A DNA stretch of 64,000 bases from the NCBI RefSeq assembly GCF_000332075.2, contig NZ_ALVU02000001.1, forward strand, positions 806,001-870,000. The letters are read 5' to 3'. How positions within the stretch are numbered: position 1 is the stretch's first letter; every line of letters starts with the position of its first letter. This document shows positions 46,367 to 55,311 of this stretch, in pieces. Made by a program: the position numbers and the translations under genes. This stretch comes from Synechocystis sp. PCC 7509. GTDB taxonomy: Bacteria; Cyanobacteriota; Cyanobacteriia; Cyanobacteriales; Chroococcidiopsidaceae. The notes under the pieces were generated by a model. That model was given only the letters and a program-made list of their open reading frames with translations. It was not told where the DNA came from and made no database searches.

Positions 46367-47644
46367 TTAAGCTTCCTCAACTTCTGGCGCAGATTGACCA
46401 AACTTTCTACGGCGGCTAGTTATCAATTTCTCGTAACGATTCATCAGTGGCGTTGTGCTAATACCGTGCAAAATGACCGACAGCACAATAGTAATGTAGG
46501 TAATCCAGGCAACTTGTTCGCCCAAAGACCCTTTCAAGCCATGCCCAAACGCATAACATAAGTAATAAATAGAACCGACCCCGCGCACCCCAAACCAGCC
46601 AAATAACAAGCGAGTAATGGGTTTGTAATGACCGCCGATGGTACTAATCCAAGCCCCCACCGGGCGAATTACAAATAGCAACAAGCCGCCAATTAACAAA
46701 CCAACGCTTAAATATTGCCAAATTGCTTGGACGCGCAACAGCGAACCTAAAATTAAAATTGTCGCTACTTCCATCAATTTCTCAATTCGTTCTGTAAATT
46801 CAAGTTGAGAATGATGTTTTTCTTCGTCTGTATATTGCCTTTGTGCTGCTATAGCCGCGACAAAAACCGCTAGAAATCCGTAGCCGTAGACAACTTCTGT
46901 TAGAGAATAAGTAAGCAAAATTGTGGCGATCGCAATAAAATCTGCCATCAAATCATCTACAGGTGTATACTTTTCTAGCTTTTGTTGTAGCCAAACGACG
47001 GATTTAGCAACAATAATTCCCATTCCTATACCCGCAACTACTGCCCAGATTAGGTCTACCGCCACCCATTCTTTAAACCAGTCTTGCCAGTTATTACCTT
47101 TTTCTAGCCAATGAATCCCAAAATAGACAAAGGGGAAAGCTAAAGCATCGTTTAAGCCACCTTCGGAAGTTAAGCCAAAACGCAATTCATCTTTGTCATC
47201 GGTATCGGCTAGCTGAACTTCTGAAGCTAGTACGGGGTCTGTAGGCGCAAGAATTGCCCCTAGTAATATCGCAATTCCCCATTCCATTTTTAAACCCCAA
47301 TGGGCAACTGCTGCGATCGCAAAAATGGTAATAGGCATCAAAAAGCCAATTAGCCGCACCGTTGAACGCCAAGCCCAAAAGTTTAGCTGCCGATTCATTT
47401 TCAATCCGCAACTATATAAAGATACCAGAACAACAAATTCTGTTAATCTCTCCAGAAAGTTAGCATCTGGTCGCAATTGAACAATATTAAATCCATAAGG
47501 GCCAAGAGTAATACCGACAACTAGATAAATTAAGGCAAAAGAAAGCGGTAATTTAGCAATCCAGCCCGATCCTAAAGTCACGAAAAGTAGCAAAAAACCA
47601 ATCACAAATAGATCGATAATATATATATCTAAATCCAAACCCAT
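46367..47644 (-). CDS. Cation:proton antiporter (CPA1, NhaP-like)
   Basis: 425 residues from an ATG. About twelve membrane helices are seen. The ion-binding pair is in LAPTDPVLASEV (an aspartate with unwound TDP motif) and GLTSEGGLNDALAFPFVYF (ND motif), as in NhaP-type Na+/H+ antiporters. The segment DLMADFIAIATILLTYSLTEVV lies in the C-terminal half. No RCK tail is present. Likely roles are Na+/H+ or K+/H+ exchange for pH and salt balance; the ion is inferred. Confidence 0.85.
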   Translation of the reverse strand: MGLDLDIYIIDLFVIGFLLLFVTLGSGWIAKLPLSFALIYLVVGITLGPYGFNIVQLRPDANFLERLTEFVVLVSLYSCGLKMNRQLNFWAWRSTVRLIGFLMPITIFAIAAVAHWGLKMEWGIAILLGAILAPTDPVLASEVQLADTDDKDELRFGLTSEGGLNDALAFPFVYFGIHWLEKGNNWQDWFKEWVAVDLIWAVVAGIGMGIIVAKSVVWLQQKLEKYTPVDDLMADFIAIATILLTYSLTEVVYGYGFLAVFVAAIAAQRQYTDEEKHHSQLEFTERIEKLMEVATILILGSLLRVQAIWQYLSVGLLIGGLLLFVIRPVGAWISTIGGHYKPITRLLFGWFGVRGVGSIYYLCYAFGHGLKGSLGEQVAWITYITIVLSVILHGISTTPLMNRYEKLITSRRRKFGQSAPEVEEA

Positions 47645-47765
47645 AGAAATCGCCTAACAAACAACAAGCCGCTTCCGCAAGCTTACAGCGAAGTTCCTTT
47701 ACCCTAAATCCACCTCAGACAGATTACGGCAATAAAAAGTTAAAAATCATCTTAATTAGCGTTTT

Positions 47766-49136
47766 ATGAAATTACCTGATGGCCCTAAAACTTTGCCTTT
47801 TATCCAAATGCTGCAATGGATTAGTAACCCTTTAGAATTTATGGATAATTGCAGCCAGCGTTACGGCGACTGTTTTACAGTCCGGTTGGCTAACTTTAAA
47901 CCGATGGTGTTTTTTAGCAATCCTCAAGCCATTGAGCAGATTTTTACAAGCAATTTAGGGCAATTTGACTCTGGTAGAGCAAATTCTGTTTTACAGCCTT
48001 GGGTAGGCGATAAATCTTTGCTATTACTCGATGGGCGCAGCCACCAAAGGCAAAGAAAGCTACTTACACCGCCCTTTCATGGCGATCGCATGAAGTCTTA
48101 CGGCGAGATGATTTGCAATATTACCGAACAAGTAATTAGCACTTGGCAAATTGACAAACCTTTCTCTGTGCGATCGGCTATGCAGGAAATTTCTCTATCA
48201 GTTATTTTACAAACAGTGTTTGGCTTGCAAGAAGGCGATCGCACAGAGAAACTTAAGCGGCTTTTAACCTCACTCCTTGATATGACTTCTTCGCCACTAA
48301 GTTCTAGCTTAGTTTTCTTTAAAGCCTTACAGCAAGATTTGGGTGCGTGGAGTCCTTGGGGGCGTTTTGTTCGCCAAAGAGCGCAAATAGATGAGATTAT
48401 TTATGCTGAGATATGCGATCGCCGTCAACACCCCGATTCGTCGAGGGTAGATATTCTGAGTTTGCTAATGTCAGCTATTGACGAAAACGGCGAACCAATG
48501 AGCGATGTAGAATTACGCGACGAGTTGCTAACTTTACTGGTTGCAGGTCACGAAACTACAGCTTCAGCTTTAACTTGGGCGTTGTACTGGATTCACCATT
48601 TACCAGAAGTCAAAAGTAAACTATTGGATGATTTGGCTACAGTAGGAAATTTAGATTTTAATGCAATTGCCAAACTTCCCTATCTAAATGCCGTTTGTCA
48701 AGAGACGCTGCGAATTTACCCGATCGCTATGCTGGCATTTTTCCGCATTGCTAATGCTCCCATCAATATTATGGGGCAAGAGTTTGAACCTGAAACTGTG
48801 CTTACTCCCTGCATTTACTTAACTCACCACCGCCTAGACCTTTACCCAGAACCCAACCAATTTAAGCCAGAGCGCTTTTTAGAGCGGCAATTTTCTAAGT
48901 CAGAATACATCCCCTTTGGTGGTAGCAATCGGCTCTGTATTGGCATGGCATTCGCCTTATACGAAATGAAATTGGTGCTGGCAACGGTAATGTCCCGCTA
49001 TAGTTTGGCGATTTCTGGAAATCAAACAGTAAAACCTGTACGTCGCGGGATTACCTTAGCGCCTTCCGGCGGTAAGTGGTTGGTAGCAAAGCAGCGTCAT
49101 ACTTCTAGAGAACTTGTTAGTAGCCAAAAAACTTAG
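47766..49136 (+). CDS. Cytochrome P450 (CYP110-like)
   Basis: 456 residues from an ATG. P450 hallmarks are AGHETTASALTW in the I helix, ETLRIYP for the K-helix ExxR, the PERF motif in FKPERFLERQFS, and the heme-thiolate loop FGGSNRLCIGMAFA. The protein starts KLPDGPKTLPFIQMLQWISN, typical of CYP110 enzymes of cyanobacteria, which oxidise fatty acids or terpenes. A separate ferredoxin and reductase are required. No terpene synthase is adjacent. The stop overlaps the next gene's stop by 4 nt. Confidence 0.9.
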   Translation: MKLPDGPKTLPFIQMLQWISNPLEFMDNCSQRYGDCFTVRLANFKPMVFFSNPQAIEQIFTSNLGQFDSGRANSVLQPWVGDKSLLLLDGRSHQRQRKLLTPPFHGDRMKSYGEMICNITEQVISTWQIDKPFSVRSAMQEISLSVILQTVFGLQEGDRTEKLKRLLTSLLDMTSSPLSSSLVFFKALQQDLGAWSPWGRFVRQRAQIDEIIYAEICDRRQHPDSSRVDILSLLMSAIDENGEPMSDVELRDELLTLLVAGHETTASALTWALYWIHHLPEVKSKLLDDLATVGNLDFNAIAKLPYLNAVCQETLRIYPIAMLAFFRIANAPINIMGQEFEPETVLTPCIYLTHHRLDLYPEPNQFKPERFLERQFSKSEYIPFGGSNRLCIGMAFALYEMKLVLATVMSRYSLAISGNQTVKPVRRGITLAPSGGKWLVAKQRHTSRELVSSQKT

Positions 49137-49609
49137 ATTTGGATGGAGTTAGGAAAATTTGGCACAATCACTGAATTTATCATCTGTCCATCTTTACTAT
49201 AAAAACTCATTTCCCCCTTTTCGTTACATAACCAAAATTCTGTCGCACCAGCTTTAAAATAAAGCTCTTTTTTAAACTTCATTTCTTCCAATGTATTGCT
49301 AGATGATTTTATTTCAATGCAAATTTCTGGCGCAATTGAACAAACATCATCATTTTTGATTTGTTGATATCGCTTTTTAGAAATCCATATCACATCAGCT
49401 ACTTTTACATTATCTTCCGTTTGAATTGGACACGCTGGATAAGTTAAACCTTCTTTAACCAGTGATTGAATTAAAGACTGAATTAAACCTTGATAAATTG
49501 AATGCTTGTTTTTCGCTGGACTCATTACAATTTGTCCCCAACGATTAAGCTCAATTTTATAAGGGATATTTTGCAATGCTGTATCTGCACAAACTTCTTG
49601 CCAGTTCAT
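49133..49609 (-). CDS. Uma2 family nuclease-like protein
   Basis: 158 residues from an ATG. PD-(D/E)XK-type core: KVADVIWISKKR (acidic D), PEICIEIKSSSNT (E-x-K) and YFKAGATEFWLC. Uma2 (DUF820) proteins are highly expanded in cyanobacteria; function is unknown, and many may be endonucleases or vestigial. This copy lacks the usual variable coiled-coil tail of the 63295-63999 member. It lies directly downstream of glcF with a 3-nt gap, an unusual neighbour. Confidence 0.82.
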   Translation of the reverse strand: MNWQEVCADTALQNIPYKIELNRWGQIVMSPAKNKHSIYQGLIQSLIQSLVKEGLTYPACPIQTEDNVKVADVIWISKKRYQQIKNDDVCSIAPEICIEIKSSSNTLEEMKFKKELYFKAGATEFWLCNEKGEMSFYSKDGQMINSVIVPNFPNSIQI

Positions 49610-49612
49610 AAG

Positions 49613-50965
49613 TTATTTTTGTAACTTTATTCCCCGAATTGAAAAATCTAATAATTCTATTGGGTGAATTACATCTATTTTTTTACCTTGCATTTTTAAA
49701 TGTTTATTTATTTGCAAAGTACAGCCAGGATTAGCTGAAGCAATTAAATCTGCACCAGTATTAAGGAGATTTTCAACTTTTTGGTTTCCCAACTCCTCCG
49801 CAATTTCCGGTTGCAGCATATTATAAACTCCCGCACTACCACAACATAAAGCCGCATCAATAGGTTCAACTAGCTTGACTTGAGGAATTTGTTTTAATAA
49901 TTGACGCGGCTGGACGCTAATTTTTTGACCGTGCAGTAAATGACACGCATCTTGATAAACAAGTGTTAATGTTTCCTCAGTAATTGGCAGCAATTTCGCC
50001 GTCAATCCTACTGTTACTAAAAACTCTTGAACATCTTTAACTTTACTTGCAAATTCTTGAGCTTTTTCTTTGTATTCTGCGTCATCTTCTAAGATATGTC
50101 CGTATTCTTTTAAAGTATGTCCGCAACCAGCAGCGTTAATAATTATCGCATCAACTTCCGTATCTGCAAAACTATCAATCATTTGTCTCGCCAAGCTTTG
50201 CGCCTGCTGCTTTTGTCCTTGATGTTCGGGAAGTGCGGCGCAACAACCTTGACTTTCAGGAATTACCACTTCACAACCATTAGCCGTTAAAACTCTCACT
50301 GTCGCCTCATTAACTGGCGAGAAAAATAAGCGTTGTACGCAGCCTAAAATCATCCCTACACGATAACGTTTTTTACCTTGGGCGGGAATAACTGTAGGTA
50401 AGTTATTTTGAAAGGCTTTAAAAGTAACTTTTGGTAAAATTGATTCCATCGCAGCTAGGCGAGGAGATACTATTTTAAGTAAGTTTGTAGCACGGACAAT
50501 TTTTTGTAAGCCTAGCTTTTGATACACCAATAAAGGCGCAAGCAAAAAGCGCAATCTATCAGGGTAAGGAAATAAAGAAAAAATGATTTGTCTAATTAGT
50601 TTATCGGGCAAACTTCGGGGGTAGTTTCGCTCAATTTGCGGACGAGTTGCAACTAATAATTTGTCATACTGTACCCCCGATGGGCAAGTTGTCACGCAAG
50701 CAAGACAACCTAAGCAAGAATCAAAATGTTCTACGGTAGCTTCGTTTAAAGAGATTTCCCCTTTGTTGATAGCATCCATTAAATAAATTCTACCTCTGGG
50801 GGAATCCATCTCTTTACCAATTACTCTGTAACTTGGACAGGTAGAAAGGCAAAAACCACAATGAACGCAAGTATCAATTAGTTTAGGATTGGGTGGGTTT
50901 TGTTCGTCAAAACCATTAATACTACTTAGAGTTGCAATGTTATTATTAGTATCTTCGGTTTGCAT
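49613..50965 (-). CDS. glcF: Glycolate dehydrogenase iron-sulfur subunit GlcF
   Basis: 450 residues from an ATG. Two [4Fe-4S]-type motifs are near the N-terminus (CVHCGFCLSTCPSY and CLGCLACVTTCPSG). Two CCG domains follow (about 215-300 and 335-430, SQGCCAALPEHQG and ALCCGSAGVYNM). GlcF passes electrons from GlcD/GlcE to the quinone or other carrier during photorespiration. The gene is immediately downstream of glcE on the same strand with 15 nt between. Confidence 0.93.
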   Translation of the reverse strand: MQTEDTNNNIATLSSINGFDEQNPPNPKLIDTCVHCGFCLSTCPSYRVIGKEMDSPRGRIYLMDAINKGEISLNEATVEHFDSCLGCLACVTTCPSGVQYDKLLVATRPQIERNYPRSLPDKLIRQIIFSLFPYPDRLRFLLAPLLVYQKLGLQKIVRATNLLKIVSPRLAAMESILPKVTFKAFQNNLPTVIPAQGKKRYRVGMILGCVQRLFFSPVNEATVRVLTANGCEVVIPESQGCCAALPEHQGQKQQAQSLARQMIDSFADTEVDAIIINAAGCGHTLKEYGHILEDDAEYKEKAQEFASKVKDVQEFLVTVGLTAKLLPITEETLTLVYQDACHLLHGQKISVQPRQLLKQIPQVKLVEPIDAALCCGSAGVYNMLQPEIAEELGNQKVENLLNTGADLIASANPGCTLQINKHLKMQGKKIDVIHPIELLDFSIRGIKLQK

Positions 50966-50980
50966 AAATTAAAAAATTAT

Positions 50981-52285
50981 CTAAATTCCGCCAACAAAAC
51001 GGTGAGGATTAAATACATTCTTGGGGTCAAATTGATGTTTGATTTTACGCATCAATTCCAAAGAGTTACCAGAGTAACCCCACACATCTAGCTGTTGCTT
51101 GCAATTAATGGGTGCTTCTAATATTGTAAGAAAACCGCCGTTGCTTTGACAGTGCGATCGCATTTTTAAAATCTCTGCTACGGTAGTATCGGCTGCACAT
51201 TTCCACATCCCTAACCCACTAAGTGCGTGAATTAAGCTTTTCCCCCCACTGATACTATCAAGTTGCAGCAATACTTCTACAGCCGCAGATGGTAACACGC
51301 CGATTTTACAAGTAATTTGCTCTACATCAGATTGGCGCATTTGCTGCTGTAGTCTATCCCAGAGGCTAACTTCCTCTTTATCTGCATAAACAGCACTTTG
51401 CAAACCTAACTGTTTCCCAACTTCTACAAGAGTTGCTGACTGTTGTTTTACGCTTTCCTTTAAGCTGGCAAAACTAGCAATTAATCCCATCCCCTCCCCT
51501 AGTTGCAAATTGGTGACTAACTGGGGTGACAATAAATCGAATTTAGCAGGGGTTAAAGCCGAAGCGCGGAGAGTTTTTGTTGCTTGGGTAAGATTTGCTA
51601 CGTCTCCTGTCAATACAACGGTTTCTGACGCTTCTGGTAACGGATAAACTCGCAAAGTTGCTTGACAAATCGCCCCTAATGTACCGTAAGAACCAGTAAA
51701 TAGCTTCATTAAGTCGTATCCGGCAACATTTTTTACTACCTGTCCTCCCGCCGTCGCAATCTGTCCATCGGCGCGCACAAAGGTAATACCTAGTAATAAA
51801 TCTCTGACTCCACCGTAGCGTTGGCGCAGCGAACCAGTGTCCGCCGTAGCGATAATACCTCCAATAGTAGCTGATTCGGGGCTGGTGGGGTCGAGGGGGA
51901 GAAATTGCCCAGATTTTGCTAAAACAGCCTGCAAGTCAGCAAATTTAGTTCCAGCTTCTACTGTTACTGTTAAATCGCCTATAGCGTGTTCAATAATTTG
52001 GTTTAAGCCTTCGGTACTCACAACTATATCCGCATTTTGTACCAACCCACCCCAGCCAAGTTTGCTACCACCGCTACAAAGTAAAATTTTTCTGTTGTTA
52101 TTGTATGCATAGGCAATAACTGCGGCTAGTTCTGGCGGATTTTGGGGATAAATAATACAGTGTGGATTATGAGAAGATGCAAAAGCTTGAGTTATTTCTT
52201 TTTGTTTGGTAAAGTCTAGGTTTTCCCACTGGCAACAATTTTTTGGGCTAACTAGAGTGTTTATTTGAGAATAAGTCGCATTCAT
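50981..52285 (-). CDS. glcE: Glycolate dehydrogenase FAD-binding subunit GlcE
   Basis: 434 residues from an ATG. A PCMH-type FAD domain is visible: IIYPQNPPELAAVIAYAYNN, GGSKLGWGG and ESATIGGIIATADTGSLRQRYGG. The C-terminal half is the usual variable region. GlcE is the smaller FAD subunit that acts with GlcD and GlcF to oxidise glycolate to glyoxylate. It is upstream of glcF and divergent from a large sensor kinase gene, with 127 nt between. Confidence 0.9.
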   Translation of the reverse strand: MNATYSQINTLVSPKNCCQWENLDFTKQKEITQAFASSHNPHCIIYPQNPPELAAVIAYAYNNNRKILLCSGGSKLGWGGLVQNADIVVSTEGLNQIIEHAIGDLTVTVEAGTKFADLQAVLAKSGQFLPLDPTSPESATIGGIIATADTGSLRQRYGGVRDLLLGITFVRADGQIATAGGQVVKNVAGYDLMKLFTGSYGTLGAICQATLRVYPLPEASETVVLTGDVANLTQATKTLRASALTPAKFDLLSPQLVTNLQLGEGMGLIASFASLKESVKQQSATLVEVGKQLGLQSAVYADKEEVSLWDRLQQQMRQSDVEQITCKIGVLPSAAVEVLLQLDSISGGKSLIHALSGLGMWKCAADTTVAEILKMRSHCQSNGGFLTILEAPINCKQQLDVWGYSGNSLELMRKIKHQFDPKNVFNPHRFVGGI

Positions 52286-52412
52286 CCTAATTCATTTAAT
52301 ACTAGCAACAGTAAAATTACTGATTTAATTTATATTATAGGGACTTACGCCATGAGCAAAACAATTATATTTATAATTAGTTTTTTAAATCTGCAACCAT
52401 AGTTAAGGCATA

Positions 52413-55223
52413 ATGTTTTCTCCCTTTATTAATAAAAGAGCCTTTTTAGCCTTAGTTTTTCTCACTCTAGCAGCCTTAGCAGGCAACTATTTTACCCTCG
52501 ATTTATTTTGGGGTATATCTTTCCTGTTTGGTAGTATTGCTAGTTTGGTGGTTTTGTACCTTTTTGGTACTCCTTGGGGTGTTTTAGTAACTCTTATTTC
52601 TAGTATTCAAACTATAGTTTTATGGCATCATCCTTATGCCGCAATTCTTCTTGGTTTAGAAATTTTATTTATAGGGTTATTCCGTCGCCAGCCTTCAAAT
52701 ATTCTCTTAGTAGATATACTCTACTGGCTGATTATTGGTATGCCTTTAGGTTGGTTATTTTATGCTTTAGTTTTAAACTTAAATAATACGCAAGTTTTAC
52801 TTTTATTACTTAAAAAAGCAGTAAATGGAATTGCGAATGCTTTAATTGCCAATTTAATAATTACCTACCTACCTCTTAACAAATGGCTGCATCGTCCACA
52901 AGCTGACAAAAAAATATCTTTGCAATCAAACATCTTAAATCTATTAATTTGTTGTTTATTTTTACCTTTATTAGTATTGACGCTTTTGGATAGCAATCGC
53001 GTTGTAAATCATCTGGTTAGTGATATACAAGCCGATCTTGAACTCACTTCCAGCTTTCTATCTACTGAATTGCAAGCTTGGCATCAAGCTCACTTAGATC
53101 GATTTAATAAGTTAGCTCAAATCGCTGTAAAAAGCAACGTTAAGTCTTCGGCAAATTTGCAGCTTAGTACAGATTTAATGCAACAACTATTCCCAGACTC
53201 TTACAGTATTAGCATTGAAAATAATCTAGGAAATCAAGTTGCATTTTCTGGAAACAACCAAAATAAAATAATTGGCAACTCAGACAATAAATTACTTATA
53301 GAAAAGGCAAAAAATACTTTAAAGCCTATACTTAGTAGCGCAATCAGTGATTCCAGCTTACCCGATTCCATAGTAAACTTAATAGTTCCAATAGTTAGAA
53401 ATAAAGAATTTTTGGGTACAGTCAATAGTAATTTGGATCTGCGTTACTTCAGCCAATTACTTAAAATAAACAATAGCAATAAATCTTGGCAATTTACTAT
53501 TCTTGATTCTCAACAACGCATTATTGCTAGTACGGGGACGGAAATAGAAACAAGTTTTGCCCGCCGCCAAGAAGGAGAATTTAGATATATAAACTCAACA
53601 ATGTATAACTGGTTGCCATCTAAACCAAATTTGACACCTATTAATCGTTGGCAACAATCTTTATACGGTCAAAAAATTAGTATTAATGATACTATTCCCT
53701 GGAGCATAGTTGTAGAATTGCCTGCAAAGTCTTATATTAATTACTTAAATTCTCTATACATCAATAACTTTGGTATTGTTTTAATTGTCGGAGTTTTAGC
53801 AATAGAGTCAGCAATAATTGTCAGCAGAAAAATATCTAAACCTTTAGCCAAGCTAACCGATTTAACTAATAATTTACCTCATAAACTTACTACTAGAGAA
53901 GATATTGAATGGTTTTATAGCCCAATAATTGAAATTGACTCTTTAATAAATAATTTTAGGTTAATGGCGATCGCATTAAATAATAAATTTACCGAAATTC
54001 AAAATATTAACAAATCTCTTGAAGAACAAGTGCAAGAGCGGACAAAGGTCGCCCTGCGTGTAAAAATGAATTTGATAAACGTAATCAATCAACACCAACA
54101 AACCGAAGTAGCACTACACGAAACTGAAGCAAGGTACTGGGATTTATTTGAAAATGCTAACGATTTAATTCAAAGCGTTACCCCAGAGGGTAAATTTATT
54201 TATGTTAATCGTGCTTGGCGAGAAGCTTTAGGTTACAACCAAACAGAAATTGATAATATATCTATGCTAGACATTATTGATTGCGATAGCCATGCTCACT
54301 GTATAGAAGTGTTTGAACAGGTAATGTCAGGAGAAAAAATTGATAAAGTTGAAACTACATTTATTACTAAGTTTGGCAGAAAACTTATCGTTGAAGGTAG
54401 CGTAAATTGTAAAATTGTGCATGGCAAACCTGTGTCTACTCGGAGTATTTTTCGCGACATTACTGAGCGCAAGCAAGCAGAAGCTGAAATTCAACACGCC
54501 TTACAAAAAGAAAGAGAACTTGGCGAACTCAAATCCCGCTTTATTAATACCGCTTCTCATGAGTTTCGCACACCTTTAACTATTATTCTCATGTCTGCTA
54601 GGTTGCTAGAACAATTTAATCAGCAAGCCAGCGAACAACAAAAAAACTTATATTTTGAACGCATCAAAGCTGCTATTAAGCGCATGAATGAATTACTAAA
54701 TGATGTTTTACTTGTGGGTAAGTCAGAATCAGGGAAAACTGAACTTAATTCAACTCGCCTAGCTTTAATCAAGTTTTGCCAGCAATTAATAGAAGAAACA
54801 CAAATGAGTACAGGTAGCCATCATATTATTAATTTTATTAGTCAAGGTGATGATACTAGCGCTTATTTAGATGAAAAACTCCTCCGTCACATTTTAAGTA
54901 ACTTACTTTCCAATGCTATTAAATATTCTCCTCAAGGTGAGGAAGTTAATTTTAAGTTAACTTGCGAAACTAATCAAGCAACCTTTGAAATTAAAGATAG
55001 TGGTATTGGCATTCCTGTTAAAGATATAGAACAGTTGTTTAACTCTTTTCACCGAGGTAGCAATGTTAAATCAATTCCCGGTACGGGATTAGGATTATCA
55101 ATTGTGAAACAATATGTAGAATTGCACGGCGGCACAATTACTGTTAATAGTGAATTAGGAGTAGGAACTACATTTACAGTTGTATTACCTTTTATTTACA
55201 ATCATCAGTTTCATAAGAATTAA
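52413..55223 (+). CDS. Large membrane sensor kinase with MASE-like domain
   Basis: 936 residues from an ATG. The N-terminal 165 residues hold about six to seven helices (MASE1-like), then an eighth helix near 174-195, a long extracytoplasmic sensor (about 200-450, dCache-like, DSNRVVNHLVSD), a helix near 455-475 and a HAMP-like linker (SRKISKPLAKLTDLTN). A PAS domain (about 575-690) precedes HisKA (NTASHEFRTPLTIIL) and HATPase (NLLSNAIKYSP, DSGIGIP, GTGLGLSIV). Two sensory modules in one membrane protein suggest integration of signals. It sits between glcE and a DUF3352 gene; control of glycolate metabolism is only speculation. Confidence 0.85.
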   Translation: MFSPFINKRAFLALVFLTLAALAGNYFTLDLFWGISFLFGSIASLVVLYLFGTPWGVLVTLISSIQTIVLWHHPYAAILLGLEILFIGLFRRQPSNILLVDILYWLIIGMPLGWLFYALVLNLNNTQVLLLLLKKAVNGIANALIANLIITYLPLNKWLHRPQADKKISLQSNILNLLICCLFLPLLVLTLLDSNRVVNHLVSDIQADLELTSSFLSTELQAWHQAHLDRFNKLAQIAVKSNVKSSANLQLSTDLMQQLFPDSYSISIENNLGNQVAFSGNNQNKIIGNSDNKLLIEKAKNTLKPILSSAISDSSLPDSIVNLIVPIVRNKEFLGTVNSNLDLRYFSQLLKINNSNKSWQFTILDSQQRIIASTGTEIETSFARRQEGEFRYINSTMYNWLPSKPNLTPINRWQQSLYGQKISINDTIPWSIVVELPAKSYINYLNSLYINNFGIVLIVGVLAIESAIIVSRKISKPLAKLTDLTNNLPHKLTTREDIEWFYSPIIEIDSLINNFRLMAIALNNKFTEIQNINKSLEEQVQERTKVALRVKMNLINVINQHQQTEVALHETEARYWDLFENANDLIQSVTPEGKFIYVNRAWREALGYNQTEIDNISMLDIIDCDSHAHCIEVFEQVMSGEKIDKVETTFITKFGRKLIVEGSVNCKIVHGKPVSTRSIFRDITERKQAEAEIQHALQKERELGELKSRFINTASHEFRTPLTIILMSARLLEQFNQQASEQQKNLYFERIKAAIKRMNELLNDVLLVGKSESGKTELNSTRLALIKFCQQLIEETQMSTGSHHIINFISQGDDTSAYLDEKLLRHILSNLLSNAIKYSPQGEEVNFKLTCETNQATFEIKDSGIGIPVKDIEQLFNSFHRGSNVKSIPGTGLGLSIVKQYVELHGGTITVNSELGVGTTFTVVLPFIYNHQFHKN

Positions 55224-55311
55224 ACATTTATAAAAAATTAAAGGGTTTTTAATATATTTAGCTAACTAAGGTAGAATACAAATTGATATTTTAAAACCCA
55301 GGTAAAAAAAA

